Source: Pseudorasbora parva (Eukaryota; Chordata; Actinopteri; Cypriniformes; Gobionidae). From it: a stretch of 64,000 bases of DNA. The DNA lies in assembly GCF_024679245.1 (NCBI RefSeq), contig NC_090175.1:46254751-46318750 (forward strand), read 5' to 3'. Shown in pieces: positions 14,507 to 26,139 of this stretch; within the stretch, counting starts at the first letter, position 1, and each line of letters opens with the position of its first letter. The notes below the pieces were generated by a model that made no database searches, was not told the DNA's origin, and saw nothing but the letters and a program-made list of their open reading frames with translations. The position numbers and the translations under genes are program-made.

Positions 14507-15352
14507 GTAAACTTACAAACAAACAAATACTACGCTCCAAGCTCCAACTCCTTATATGGACATGATCTGCTCTAAATAGTATGGTAGAGTAGATGGGTAG
14601 TGACACTAAACCTGTTATGTGCTGCTGGTTCGATCGGATTGGATGATAGGTATTCTAAAATGTTTGTGGTAGAATAGGACAGAACTTCCCTGTTGCCGTG
14701 GTCACCCACGTTCGCAGATCCTGATTGGACTGCTCCTCACATGAGGTCATAGCTTGCTTTCTGTGCCTTTTTTCTTTCCTCTCATCTGCGTTTTGTTCTT
14801 GGATCATGTCATTTTATCCCATGCATATTGTTGAAACCATTGTTCCATGCAATGATGCATATCAATGTCACGTTGATGATTTAAAAACATTAGCTTTAGA
14901 GAGTTTGACTCTTTTTTTTTTTTGTCCTGCACGCCTCTGCTGATATGAATCAAAATATTTTAGGGACATGTTTTGGCTGTGAGATAAATGCATGGTGCTA
15001 AAGAGACATCACTGAATAGATCTGCTGATAAGATGGTTAAATACAGATTACACTCTGTACAAGTTAAAATGATGGGCGGGGCATGTGCTTGCCTGCTTTG
15101 CATATGCATGTTCATAGACTGTATGCAATGCATAGAGATGCTTTTGGGAAACTTTGAGTCGACTATTTTAGCTGACTTCATACAATTAAATGTGTAATGC
15201 CATTCTAAATGTTTCACATGCTTGATTTCTCTAACAAATCACCTTCAAATGGGGTGATTGAGTTTAGTGATTGATTTCATTACAATTTTCCACATAGTAT
15301 ACTCCAGAGCATCACGGTCAACCTGTAACTGTTTGTGTGAATGTGTTTGCAG

Positions 15353-15522
15353 GTACGCCCTCCAGGACATGGATAAGTTCAGTCTGAAAGATAGTGGGCG
15401 TGGCGACAGTGATGCGGGCGACAGCGACTGCGAGATGGGCCGTGATTCGCCCATCGACCGGTTGCTAGGCGACGGCTTCGGAGACCTCTTCCACAGCGAT
15501 GGACACCACCGTCTCCACCCAG
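15353..15522 (+). CDS. pcdh17: Protocadherin 17, exon 3
   Basis: This 170-bp exon begins with one base that completes Arg860, then codes YALQDMDKFSLKDSGRGDSD and GRDSPIDRLLGDGF. These are hallmark segments of delta-2 protocadherin tails. Borders: acceptor GTGTTTGCAG at 15352 and donor CCCAG/GTGAGA at 15522/15523, leaving one base for the next exon. It sits inside a longer open stretch (15258-15803), most of which is intron. Residues about 860-917. Confidence 0.93.
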
Positions 15523-16799
15523 GTGAGAAATTAAGTCTGATTGGTCTCTCATGTGGTTTCTTACATTTTATCACCCGGAATTATGACATTCATCAGCTTG
15601 ATTATATCGAGCACATTGCATTTATGATGCAGTGTAACACCCCGTCTACGGTGACTTACTTTTATTACGTTGTGAACAGGTGCAGGTATAAATTAAATGA
15701 CCTGCGCTATGCTTTTATACTCAATATGCGGGAGAACATTAAGGAAAAAGCCTTTGAATTATGTGGTTTTTGGTTGAAATCATGTTATTTTTATAACCCT
15801 TAGCTTCTGCAGTGTCGATGTGTTTTATCGGAAGCTTAAGCCAGTGTCTGTGCATGTGTGGAGGCGTGGACTGGAGTGTTATTTCCCTGTATTCATTCTC
15901 TTCTCTGAGTGACAGCCCTATGCTTTCAAAATCTGAACTGAGGAAAATTCACCGTAATTGCTTTCACAATGCAGTTAAACCCCCCTTCTGCACACACACA
16001 CTCTCTTTTCTCTCCCCAGAGGGCCGCTATTTCAGCCCTGCTCTTCCTCTTTTATAGAGAGAAAGAAGCAACCTGTGTGCATCGATTAGAGTTTCACCCT
16101 TTCCTCACCAAAGCAGTTTATTGTAATTTTCACTCAGTTGTGTTTTTCTACATCCCAATTCCAGTTTGTCCTCTCCGTTCAATTCCCCCTCCCCTGCTTT
16201 GTCTCTAATATTCAAATTCAGTCATATCTGATTTGTGTGAGGCGGCATTGCCAAAGTAATGAATAATAATCCAGCTTAACAAAGGATGTCAGCCTCCACA
16301 AGAGAAACTGGAATGGAAGAATGACAAACTCTCAATCTCCTCTGCTTCTCAAGCTGCCTCCCCAACCCCACCCGCCCACCTCCAAAAATCCTTTCTCTAA
16401 CTTCCTAACCTTATCATCCCTCTTCGTTTTCCCGCTCTCTTTCATCCCTTTGTTTTCCTCACTTTCCTTTCTGCCATTTTTCACATGCCCAGAGGAAATT
16501 GCATTGCTCTTTCATAGCCTGGGAGATTTATTTTCATTTAAGGACAGTATCAAATTTGTCCAGGATGTTTCTTCTACAATGTCTAGTCATTAAAATAGAT
16601 ACAAATTAGACAGTGGTGTTAATACAATTTACAAATGACAGTTTTAGTCCTAGTTAGGTTAAGCCAGGATTAGGACATTTAAGTAGCTTTTATAAATGTA
16701 CATTAGAAAGAAAAGAAAAAAGAAAAAAAACTGATGTGTATCTTGAGAGACAATAGCAATAGTACTGACATAGCTTTCCATGCACAGTTCAAACATGCA

Positions 16800-17121
16800 G
16801 GTTACACTTTATTTTGATGGTACCTTTTGAACATTCCGTTGTCTATAAACAACTTTGCAAGTAACTTTGCAACTATGTCTCATCTAACTCTTATTAGCGT
16901 ATTAGTAGACTGCCTGCTTAATATCTGCTAACTCTTCTGTCCCCCACAGACATTATACTGACTAAAAGTAACTTTGCAAGCATGTCAACTTATTCTAACC
17001 CTAACCCCACCGTTCTACTAATACTCTACTAACACTCTAATGCGAGTTACTAGACATATAGGTGAAAAGTGACTTATAGTCAACAGAATTTTTAAAGGGA
17101 CCATCAAAATGAAGTGAAATC
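16800..17121. mobile_element. MITE in pcdh17 intron 3
   Basis: The ends are inverted: GTTACACTTTATTTTGATGG at 16801 against CCATCAAAATGAAGTG at 17101-17116. The interior has CTTTGCAA repeats and a CTAACCCTAACC segment. It lies about 125 bp before exon 4 and does not touch the acceptor. Similar non-autonomous elements are common in teleost genomes. Confidence 0.75.
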
Positions 17122-17242
17122 AACAAGCATTTTAGTCTGGACTAAGCTTAAGTCTTGTCTGTGAAACCAGGGGGATGATGTTTACTATCTAATGATTTTA
17201 TTTCTAATATCCTACTGATAAATGTCTGTCTGTTTTTTCTCT

Positions 17243-17248
17243 CAGCAG
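17243..17248 (+). promoter_or_regulatory. pcdh17: NAGNAG tandem splice acceptor at pcdh17 exon 4
   Basis: The pyrimidine tract CTGTTTTTTCTCT ends in CAGCAG. The acceptor after the first AG (17245) and that after the second (17248) both keep frame and differ by a single codon: ...P-A-V-M... against ...P-V-M.... Tandem acceptors of this kind are often used alternatively. Usage here is unknown. Confidence 0.7.
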
Positions 17249-17904
17249 TCATGAGATTGTGTACGGAGGAGTGTCGTGTGTTGGGTCACTCTGACCAGTG
17301 CTGGATGCCATCTCAGGCGTCCTCGGATTACCGTGTGAACATGTACATCCCAGGAGAAGAGAGCAAGCCTCAGGTCCTCGAAGAGGACCAGCAGTCAGTC
17401 GACTCAGCTAAGAAGAGCTTTTCTACCTTCGGAAAGGACAATGATGAGGAATGCGGCAGCTCGCTGCTGTCGGAAATGAACAACGTCTTCCAACGTCTCT
17501 TGCCGACTTCTTATGCTGAGGTCAGAGAGCTCGAAGATTGTGGCGGCCCTCCCCCTTCCTCCATTGGCATGGAAATAAGAAAGGGCTTCCTGCCGGGTAA
17601 AGCATCATCTGCTGGTCCCACTTACCCACAGGGCGTTGCCGCGTGGGCAGCCAATACTCACTTTCAGAATCCCGGCGGTGCCGTAACTAGCGGACATGGC
17701 TCGACCAATCATGCGGCATCGCAGGCGCATTTAAAATGGCTGCCGGCGATGGAGGAGATTCCAGAGAACTATGAAGAGGACGACTTGGAGAGCGTGCTCA
17801 GCCAGCGGCAGGGAAAACGCAACGACACGAGACACGAAGTTGTCGACGCTAGTGAACTGGTTGCCGAAATTAACAAATTGCTTCAGGACGTACGCCAGAG
17901 CTAA
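17246..17904 (+). CDS. pcdh17: Protocadherin 17, exon 4 (C-terminal tail)
   Basis: This exon encodes residues 917-1135 and the TAA stop. The first full codons read V918, M919 and then RLCTEECRVLGHSDQCWMP, a block shared by PCDH17 orthologues. The segment FSTFGK at 975-980 fits the WAVE-interacting receptor sequence (hydrophobic-x-T/S-F-x-x). The extreme C-terminus (DASELVAEINKLLQDVRQS) matches PCDH17 closely. The total of 1135 residues is slightly shorter than the mammalian protein (about 1159), the difference lying in the variable middle of this exon. The start at 17246 rather than 17249 is chosen because it preserves the P-A-small-M spacing of mammals. Confidence 0.94.
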
Positions 17905-18620
17905 GCAACAATCTGTTAAAGAACATTTCCCTATCTCATTCTTTTTCGTTCGCTCTATTTTCATAGAGTGAACTAATCATTTAAAGGGTGAGAAAGGGAG
18001 AGAGTTCAGCGCTGTAGCCTTTATCGAGTCGCATGTGGAAGCTTTTCGGTTAATATTGTTTACTTGGTATGACTTTTTGGTGTTTTTGTACAAAAGTGAA
18101 CACAATGTGATTGTAAACACCTTTTTATGTTTTTTTTTACTCCGTATTTATATATGTGTATATACGTGTTTGTACAGAAAACAATTCAAATGTCTATTTT
18201 TCTACAGTATTTCACTGCATGTACCTAAAATTAAACCAAGATTTGTGTGTATATTTGAAAATGTATGCGTGTGTGCGTGTGTGTGCGTGTGTGCGTGTGT
18301 GTGTGTGTGTGTAAGAATGTTTTAATCAATACAGATTTCACAGTGTATACAAACTATTGTTGGTGGTCCGATTCTCTGTTTTCATTATTGTGAACACCAG
18401 AATACTCTCTTTCCATGGTTTATCCATGAGTGACTGTGAAATGTTTCTTGGGACCGTATATAACAATTTTACTCTTTGTCAGCAGACCTTTCTGTTACGA
18501 TTTTACAACAATGTTGCATTAAATTTTTTTTGAAATATCTAAATGAATGTCTGTTTTTAATTCATTATTTATCCTGTAGTTAATCTATTGGTCATAATAA
18601 ATCTATTGGCCTCATGTAAT
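17905..18620 (+). other. pcdh17: pcdh17 3' UTR with candidate poly(A) signals
   Basis: Non-coding sequence after the TAA. Candidate poly(A) signals are ATTAAA at 18230, ATTAAA at 18518 and AATAAA at 18596. A Pumilio-like TGTATATA lies at 18157-18164. A GT-rich run follows the first signal at 18265-18312 and could act as its downstream element. Which signal is used is not decidable here. Confidence 0.55.
18265..18312. repeat. (TG/CG)n simple repeat
   Basis: A 48-bp GT run with interspersed GC steps in the presumed pcdh17 3' UTR. Confidence 0.9.
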
Positions 18621-20010
18621 TATGTTTACCCTTAGGCAAATCCGCATTCCTAAGCTTTCATTATGAAAGCATCTTTTACTCTTAGCCTTGGAACTTGTTG
18701 GAAATGAACCAGACAGAATCGATCAACTCCCTGCAGAATCTAGCCTGTGATTCTCTTAACAAACATGCATCTCTTTTCATGAACCTCCGCCACTGCTGCT
18801 TTCACTAAGAGCTCCCCCTTTTGAGCAGAGCAGGTATTGCAGTCACACAAAATATAAAGAAAATGTTTCTTTGCATGTCCAACAGGAGGAGTGCTAATCA
18901 AATCCTGTTTGTCCATTAAAATCTAATGGAGTACCTAAAATACACGTTTGATCTAGAAATAACATTTTGATTATGCATGATGTGTCAAGCCTCATTTTTC
19001 TGTCTTTGCAAATGCAAACCCACAAAGTGTGTAATTCTGCCCTGGTTACACAGCTATAACTCCTAGTAATTAGCTATAACCCAGAGTAATTAGCTCATAG
19101 AAAGATTATGGCTTTACATAAAACACGCCATGCCCCCCAAATGTTGTTATCAGTGGTGTCTGATTAGCTCATATTATATGACACAGGCCAATGGATCTTT
19201 CATATGTATATATAATATGCTAGCATATGCATGTGTGGGTTTTTGTATGATCTATGTATGCATGTTTATAAATGTATGTGCTTGTGTATGTGTGGTTAAC
19301 ACCTGTCGTGTGTGTATAATTTAACAGCAGGCAGCTGCTCAGGATTAGTAATCTGGAGTGCAGCCAGTCGATGTGATGCAGTGTGGAATCATCTACACTA
19401 GCCTGACCAAAGCATAGAGCGGCCATTATCCACTCACACATTCGCTCAACATTGATTTGACTTTATTGTTCTTTGCAGCAAGGTGGGAGCAGGCTCCATT
19501 CTCACAAAATTGCCTCTATGTATGTTAGTGTAATTGTTTGGTGTAAATGGCTGGCACTCTGGACTTTGAATACAGAAATCCGGTGGAAATCATATGGTGG
19601 AAACTGCTGTACTGACTATACGACCTTGAACTTGGGTTCTTCTTCCTTATACCTTTGACTATAAACCATGCTTTAAACGTGATGATTGTAAGTGCAAGCC
19701 AGTTAACCTCAACATGCTCCTCGCAATTAGTAAATTGCTTTGCATAAAAGTGTCGGCAGCACCGACAATATCTAATCATCAGGAATGAATACTGCAGCTA
19801 GTGAGCGCCACCCTATTCATTTAAGCTAAGTTGGGTTCCAGTATGCAGCAGGGGTGTTAATTCACCTCAGGGTCAGTATAATTTGCTTCCTCTCTGCTGA
19901 GGGTCACCTCTGGTGTGAAGTTCTAGTTTTCCTGTTGAGTAACCCTTAGGTAAAGCTAATGACAGAATCGAACAATACCGTCCTTTTTAAGCCATGATTA
20001 TACTGTAGGC
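18621..20010. other. Intergenic, no gene seen
   Basis: No gene or complete repeat was recognised. A short AGTAATTAGCTATAACCC direct duplication lies at about 19064-19100. Confidence 0.4.
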
Positions 20011-20016
20011 ATATAA

Positions 20017-20235
20017 AAGACTCTTATACTCACCAAGGCTGCATTTAATTGATCAAATATACAGTAAAACCAGTAATATTGAGAAATATTATTACAATTG
20101 ATAATAACTGTGTTATGTGAATATATTTTAAAATGTAATTTATTCCTAGATACTTCATTTCCAGGAGCTATTACGCCATTATTTGAAAGATCATTAAAAT
20201 GCTGATTTGGTGCGTAATAAATAGTTCTTATTAAA
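20017..20235 (+). repeat. Dispersed GCTGCATTTA-TTTGATCAAA repeat, copy 1
   Basis: Order of landmarks: CACCAAGGCTGCATTTAATT, GATCAAATATACAGTAAA, ATATTGAGAAATATTATTAC and ATATTTTAAAATGTAATTTA. The same order is found at 25890-26110 and 33570-33900. It looks like a widespread non-autonomous teleost element whose ends are eroded here. Confidence 0.6.
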
Positions 20236-20712
20236 AAAAAATTCATCATCCTGTTTTATGTGCATTTTGAAATATCACATCAGAAACAAACAAATGTCAA
20301 ATTTCCGAAAAAAATGTTTTTTTTTTACACATTTGCTGAATAAAATCTGACATTGAACATTAAATCCATGTGACTAATCAGGATTATAATCAGGATGGTG
20401 TTTTATTTACTGTTGGTTACTAGGTAACCAAAGCCACCCCGTGAACAATGCACCTAATTCATTTTCTTTTTTTACGTTTTTTTTTTTCAAAATTTAAAAA
20501 AGTTTCATTACACGTTTAGATGGAAACCGAGGTAATGTTATCTTTGTTAAAAACAGTTTTTGATGAATTAATATTTTTGTGGAAACTTTTTCTTGGATGA
20601 TTTTTGGATGATTAGGTGGCCTTAACTACTATGTACTAACATTTGAATTAATCATTTGCAGATATTGTGTATGTGACCTGCATGTAGGCCTAACTGAGCC
20701 CGATATCTTGAA

Positions 20713-20992
20713 AATGCGCATAAATAATACGAGTGTGCAATCTGGTGGAATGTATACGCCAAAATGAGTTTTGGCCTGCATATGGTATGCGGTTTTTCGT
20801 GTGCATATGATACGCACTTAATGCCGTATTATACGTACAAACCCCCCACCCTAATCCTACCCAAGAGCGTGTCATATGCACGCCATAAAGTGCGTACATA
20901 TGCAAGCGAAAAACTGCGTAGCATTTGCACACCAAAACTCATTTTGGCATATCCATTCTACGAGATTTCACACTCGTATTGATACGCATTAC
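20713..20992. mobile_element. 280-bp fold-back MITE
   Basis: Inverted arms of about 110 bp run from ATGCGCAT..AATACGAGTGTG on the left to CACACTCGTATTGATACGCAT on the right. The arms share CCAAAATGAGTTTTGG and GCGGTTTTTCG blocks. The short centre reads CCCCCCACCCTAATCCTACC, like the centre of other fold-back elements in the window. Confidence 0.8.
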
Positions 20993-20999
20993 CATGAGA

Positions 21000-21812
21000 T
21001 CGTGTTGATGTAATTACAATCTGTGATTAATTTCTGTAGTTACATTTATAATTACACTGTTGACCCTTACACCTAACCCTATGCTTAAACTGACCCATAA
21101 CTCCACACTTGTGCCTAACTTTACCTGTATCCAACCCCCAGGCCTAGCTGTTTGATTATTGTGATTGAATGGGTCAAAGGCAACAGCCAGGTCTATTTTC
21201 CTACCTTTTTGGACTCTTTGCAGTCTCCACACACAAACGATGAAGATATTGTGGATTCAGTCAATGTGAATGATTTTGTTTCTGGAATGATTTCCAGACA
21301 GCTGCCATAAACCATAGGTAGGCGTAGCCAATACTTTTACACCATTGCTTAATTAAATCAACAAGTAAATTCTGCAGTCATGTCACATTCTTATTAATTA
21401 ACACTTCAAGTGTTGAGAATACAAATATTTAGGATGTGATTGTGTATTTGTTTTTAGGTCTGTGGGTGGTGTGGTGGGCGTCTGTCTTCTGTTAACAACC
21501 TTTTTTTCACACAATGAAAAAGATGCAGGGAAAAGGTGAAGAGTGTTGCAACTCAGTTGCTCTACTGAAAAGCACAGTCTTTGTGTAATGTTACAAGAAA
21601 GTATTATTTCAAATAAATATCAATGCAACATGCAACAATTTAATTTTCACACCAGTGTGGTATCTACGTTCAAACTGACTGGTAATACTGCAGGTTGGAG
21701 CTATGGTCTAGCCGCTAGAGCATATTTGAATTGCACAAGATCCCATATGCAATAATGTGGCATTCAAATGTGGCTTCTAAATGTGGCTAACTTAGCTGTG
21801 TTTGACTCACAC
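21000..21812. other. Intergenic, no gene seen
   Basis: Short CCTAACCCTATGC-type segment at 21072-21090. No gene is supported. GAGCTATGGTCTAGCCGC at 21697-21714 has a loose A-box look but no matching B-box follows. Confidence 0.35.
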
Positions 21813-22442
21813 TTAAAGGGTTAGTTCACCCAAAAATGAAATTGCTGTCTTTAATGACTCGCCCTAATATCGTTCCACACCCATAAGATCTTCATCTTCA
21901 GAACACAGTTTAAGATATTTTATATTTAGTCCGACAGCGTATCTAAGTGTAGGCACAGTATACTGTCCATGTCCAGAAAGGGAATAAAAACATCATCAAA
22001 GTAGTCCATATATGACATCAGTTAGTTCATTAGAATGTCTTGAAGCATTGAAAATACATTTTGGTCCAAAAATAACAAAAACTATGACTTTATTCAGCAT
22101 TGTCTTCTCTTCTGCGTTTGTTTTCAAAACCCAAATAAAGATTCAAACAGTCATGAATCAGCAGATTTATTCATGATCTGGATCGCGTGTCAAACTACCA
22201 AACTGCTGAAATCACGTGACATTGGCGATCTGAATCATGAATCAATAAGCTGATCCATTACTGTTTGAATCTTTATTTGAGTTTTGAAAACAAAAGTGGA
22301 AGAGAAGACAATGCTGAATAAAGTCATAGTTTCTGCTTTTTTTGGACCAAAATGTATTTTCGATGCTTCAAGACATTCTAATTAACCAATTGATGTCACA
22401 TCTGGACTACTTTGATGATGTTTTTATTAGCTTTCTGGACAT
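21813..22442 (+). mobile_element. TTAA-flanked element carrying a 216-bp-arm hairpin
   Basis: The 5' end is TTAAAGGGTTAGTTCACCC (21813), the family end also seen at 60458. Inside, 21971-22186 and 22225-22440 are inverted copies separated by a 38-nt spacer. The opposite TTAA end typical of the family is missing after 22442, so the element is incomplete or rearranged. It has no ORF. Confidence 0.75.
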
Positions 22443-22719
22443 ATGCTGTCAAAAATAACTTTTTGAGCAATGTTGCTGGACAATGTTGCCGTCAATGGGC
22501 AACCAGGTGAGACACAGGGTATCCAAAAGTATCCAGATAGAAATGTGTTGCCTATTCTCAATTGGAAAGTGCCCAAGCAACATTATTGCCCAGCAACATT
22601 ATTCAAAAAAGTTGCCCTGTGTATCATATTTATGTATCTATTAAGTTATAATTAATATAGGCCTATTAGAAAATTTAATTGTTTATAAATTATAAAACGG
22701 ATACAATTAAAGACACAAT

Positions 22720-23998
22720 GGCCCTCATTTATCAAAAGTGCGTAGACCAAATTTCCAGCGTACACCTTGCGTACACCCAAACCCACGGTGACTTTGAGAT
22801 TTATCAATATGGACGTTGGCGTACGGCACGCTCAAATCCTACGCCAGCTCAGGAGGTGGTGTTCGCACGTTTGAGTTAGTGGGAAAATGCGCAGAAAAAC
22901 AATTCCTAACACCACAAAACGCACTGACAAGATATGCTATATGACCCACTGTTAAAAACCACAACAACAGCATTTAGTGTTTATTTTTGTGCAACATGAA
23001 CGTCAATGTTTAATTTGTGTGACTTTACCAAAGCGTTTGATCTGTAGGCATATGTATTCCTCCAGTCGCAAGCCTGTGCGCTTTATCTGACGTTTCAGGC
23101 CCGCGCCTGGCTCAGCAGCTGCGCACGGACTGGGACTAAAATAATTCAGACTGACAAAATAATAAAAATGACCTTCTTCTTTTAAATAATAATAAAATCA
23201 ATAAAAACGGCATTCTTCTTCTAAATAACAAGCGTCATTAAGAATAATAATCATAATAATAAGAAGAAGAATCTTACAAATTGTCATGTAATTATTAATG
23301 TGAATGAATCTTACTCCACATCACATCATCACTATTGTACACCCCAATACATGTGCCGTGATACGAAATTAAATGCTAATTGTTTCAAAACGTGCTGTAA
23401 AATAATGCATTGTGATGGTAATTTATCATCCAAACAGCTATTTAAACTGCTGGAGTGCGCTTCTCAACCCCCACACTAACAGTAGCTACTCGTAATTTGG
23501 GTCCATATTTTGTTTTTGTGAGGGCCTTTAATCCCACTCTTTAAACTCCCAAATAAAACAATTTCAGGGTTTTTTTTCACTTCCCTGGTGATGGTCTCGA
23601 TGGGCGCGTCTCAATCATCTCAATAGTTCAGTAGTCAGAGCACTGATCAGGGAGTCAGCCCGTTGACTTATGTCCTAATCAGTGCCCTGACTAAGTGGAC
23701 TAAAGAGATGATTGAGCACGCCCGATCTCCACGTCGGAGAAGTTTCGTTTCTTTGCCGTCTTCTGTTTGTCCATGGCGTAAAATGAGGGCGTGCGGGAGG
23801 CAGAGACTTGAATATATAGGGGCGTGTTATTCTAATGACGATCGTTTTCAGCTGCGGCATTTATCAAGGGCAGGTATTGCGTACATCTGAATTGCAGAGG
23901 TGCGCACAGTTTCATAAATCAGGCGGTGAGAGGAGTGTAAGCATAATCTTACGCCAACATATACACCCGTTTCTACGCAAGATTGATAAATGAGGGCC
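22720..23998. mobile_element. Complete 1.28-kb DNA element with GGCCCTCATTTATCAA ends
   Basis: Terminal inverted repeats GGCCCTCATTTATCAA at 22720 and TTGATAAATGAGGGCC ending at 23998, flanked on both sides by AAT (3-bp target duplication). Subterminal GTACGC/GCGTAC motifs recur at both ends. There is no transposase ORF, so it is non-autonomous. A second, truncated copy lies in the same orientation at 46762-47930. The 3-bp duplication would suit the PIF/Harbinger superfamily, but this is inference. Confidence 0.8.
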
Positions 23999-24244
23999 AA
24001 TATGTACGACTTTTGGATTATAATATCCAAAATCCACTAGAACAATGTTCTATATTTTGTTGACTTGTGTACTTGCATTATCTCAAATGTTTCCAAGAAT
24101 GTTTAAATCCAGAATTGTAACCAGGACATAGACCGTGATCATCTGTCGCCTATCAATGACATCATAGTTACCCTCTATTTTCGGTTTGATTTTTTAGAAA
24201 TCATGGAAACACCAGAGATGCTTTAATATATTTTGTGTTTTATT

Positions 24245-24414
24245 ACACTCTAAAAAAAACAACCCAATGTTGGGTCAAATATGGACTAACCCAGAAATTG
24301 GGTTGTCTTAAGCAAATATTTAACCCAACCACAGGATTACAACAACCCAGTCGCTGGGTTAGTCCATATTTGACGCAATATTGGGTTAAAACAACCAAGC
24401 ATTTTTTAGAGTGT
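24245..24414. mobile_element. 170-bp MITE, ACACTCTAAAAAA ends
   Basis: Perfectly opposed ends ACACTCTAAAAAA and TTTTTTAGAGTGT, with inner inverted blocks CAACCCAAT.TTGGGT and AAATATGGACTAACCCAG. It is almost entirely palindromic, so both strands show similar short ORFs, which are not genes. Confidence 0.85.
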
Positions 24415-24479
24415 AGACAGGTGAGCAACTGTTTGGATACATTTATTGACAGAAAACGAATCATTGTATAGCTCAACAC

Positions 24480-25885
24480 AGTGTCTTATTGTTTAATTTT
24501 CATTTTCTTGATTTACTGCGAGTACCATGTTTTATCATGCCTATCGATCTATAACGCTGTAGTGTGCAACAACTGTCTCATAGTAATGCTGAGTGAACAC
24601 AGAATAGTATTAACATAACTTTCAACACACTCAAATAATGTATCTAATTTGATAAAACACCGCTGCGTTACTGTACACATGAGCAGAAGAAGCAGAAGAT
24701 GTTAACTACGGCATAAAACAATCTAGGAATCATCAAGCTACGACTTTGTTTTAAATAAGGGACCTCTAACAGCGAAAAATTACTTGTCGTAGCTTTAAAA
24801 TAGAACTGTTGATATTATAAAATTGTACACCGTTATCGCCTGTTGTCTGAGTAAAGTCAGTATAATTTATCATGGCAAGCCTATTCCAAATTATTTAAAA
24901 TATCAAATGAAACAGTATTATTTTGATTTAATGTCAAAGTGTCACAATCCTACAAGACTTAAGAATGTCAAAGATGCAGCATTTCTGTAAATGCCACAAG
25001 CAGCCATTAGCACACATTAATGTAGCCCAACAACTAACTTACACAGGTAGCATATGCATTATTCATGCACATTACTGCAGGAAGAATTGTTGCTAGATAA
25101 AATTACACTGGTCTGTGAGAAACCGTGACCTCTCCGCACGAATCAGCATTCATTACCTGAGAAAATTCCACAATTCGGCGAGAAAGACAGAGACAGAGGG
25201 GGAAAACAGTGACAGAAAGAGAGAGAGAGGTCACATGTTGTGAATCTCGAATTGGTGCTATTAATGTTTGGTAATTTGCTTCATGGGCATGCATAAAAGA
25301 GATTAACGTCACATTACCGAATCATATTTACTGAAGCACTATTTGCATAATGGAGTGTGTAATGGAATTTTTACGTGCACTATAATTTCATAAACTTCAG
25401 AAACGGTAAGCATTTGTGCTTTTCTTCCAGCGTGGGTTTACAGTCAGATATTGTTATACTGAGTGTTCACAATCCAATAGCATGTAAATACTTGCTTTAA
25501 CAACAATTCAATACAGATTCGATTCTTCACTAAATGACTTGATGCATCACAAAATTTGGACTTTGGTTAGAATTGAGTTTGATTTTATTTGATTATGTTG
25601 GTAGATGATGCATAAAACTGTGCAGCTCATAGAACTCATAATATATTTCAAGTTATTTTTTTAATTTGTGATAATTAGGCTAGGTATTTCTAAGCAATGA
25701 CAACTCTGAACACTTTAGCAACCATGACACAAAACTTCAGATTTGTAGCATGTTTAGATGGGCAAGTATCACACTTTCTTTTCAGTTTTTCAATTTTCGA
25801 TTCAATTTTGTAATCAATACATACGCATCAGTGTATTTTTACACCCTTCTCCAAAGTTTGTTGGAAAAGGCAAAAAAAAAAAAAA
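24480..25885. other. Intergenic, no gene seen
   Basis: No recognisable gene or repeat. Includes a short GA-rich run at 25190-25230. Confidence 0.4.
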
Positions 25886-25889
25886 TACA

Positions 25890-26110
25890 AATACATACAT
25901 TACTAATCAAAAGTTTGGAATAATTTAGGATGCTTTTGAAACCTCACCAATGCTGCATTTATTTGATCAAAAATATGGTAAACAGTATATTGTGAAATAT
26001 GCTTACAATTTAAACTAACTGTGTTCTATTTAAATATATTTTAAAATGTATTTTATTTTTGTGATGGCAAAGCTGAATTTTTTAGCATCATTGCTTGACA
26101 AAACATTGCA
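25890..26110 (+). repeat. Dispersed GCTGCATTTA-TTTGATCAAA repeat, copy 2
   Basis: ACTAATCAAAAGTTTGGAAT, AATGCTGCATTTATTTGATC, AAAATATGGTAAACAGTATA and ATATTTTAAAATGTATTTTA follow in the family order (see 20017 and 33570). Confidence 0.7.
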
Positions 26111-26139
26111 AAATAACACTCAGTTTCAGTCACTCATGT

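Noticed and set aside
15258..15803. 181-codon ORF taken as a separate gene
   Set aside because: Only 15353-15522 is pcdh17 exon 3; the rest is intron, as the splice borders and family comparison show.
21697..21735. tRNA-like A-box segment
   Set aside because: No B-box or cloverleaf follows. I found no intact tRNA gene anywhere in the window.
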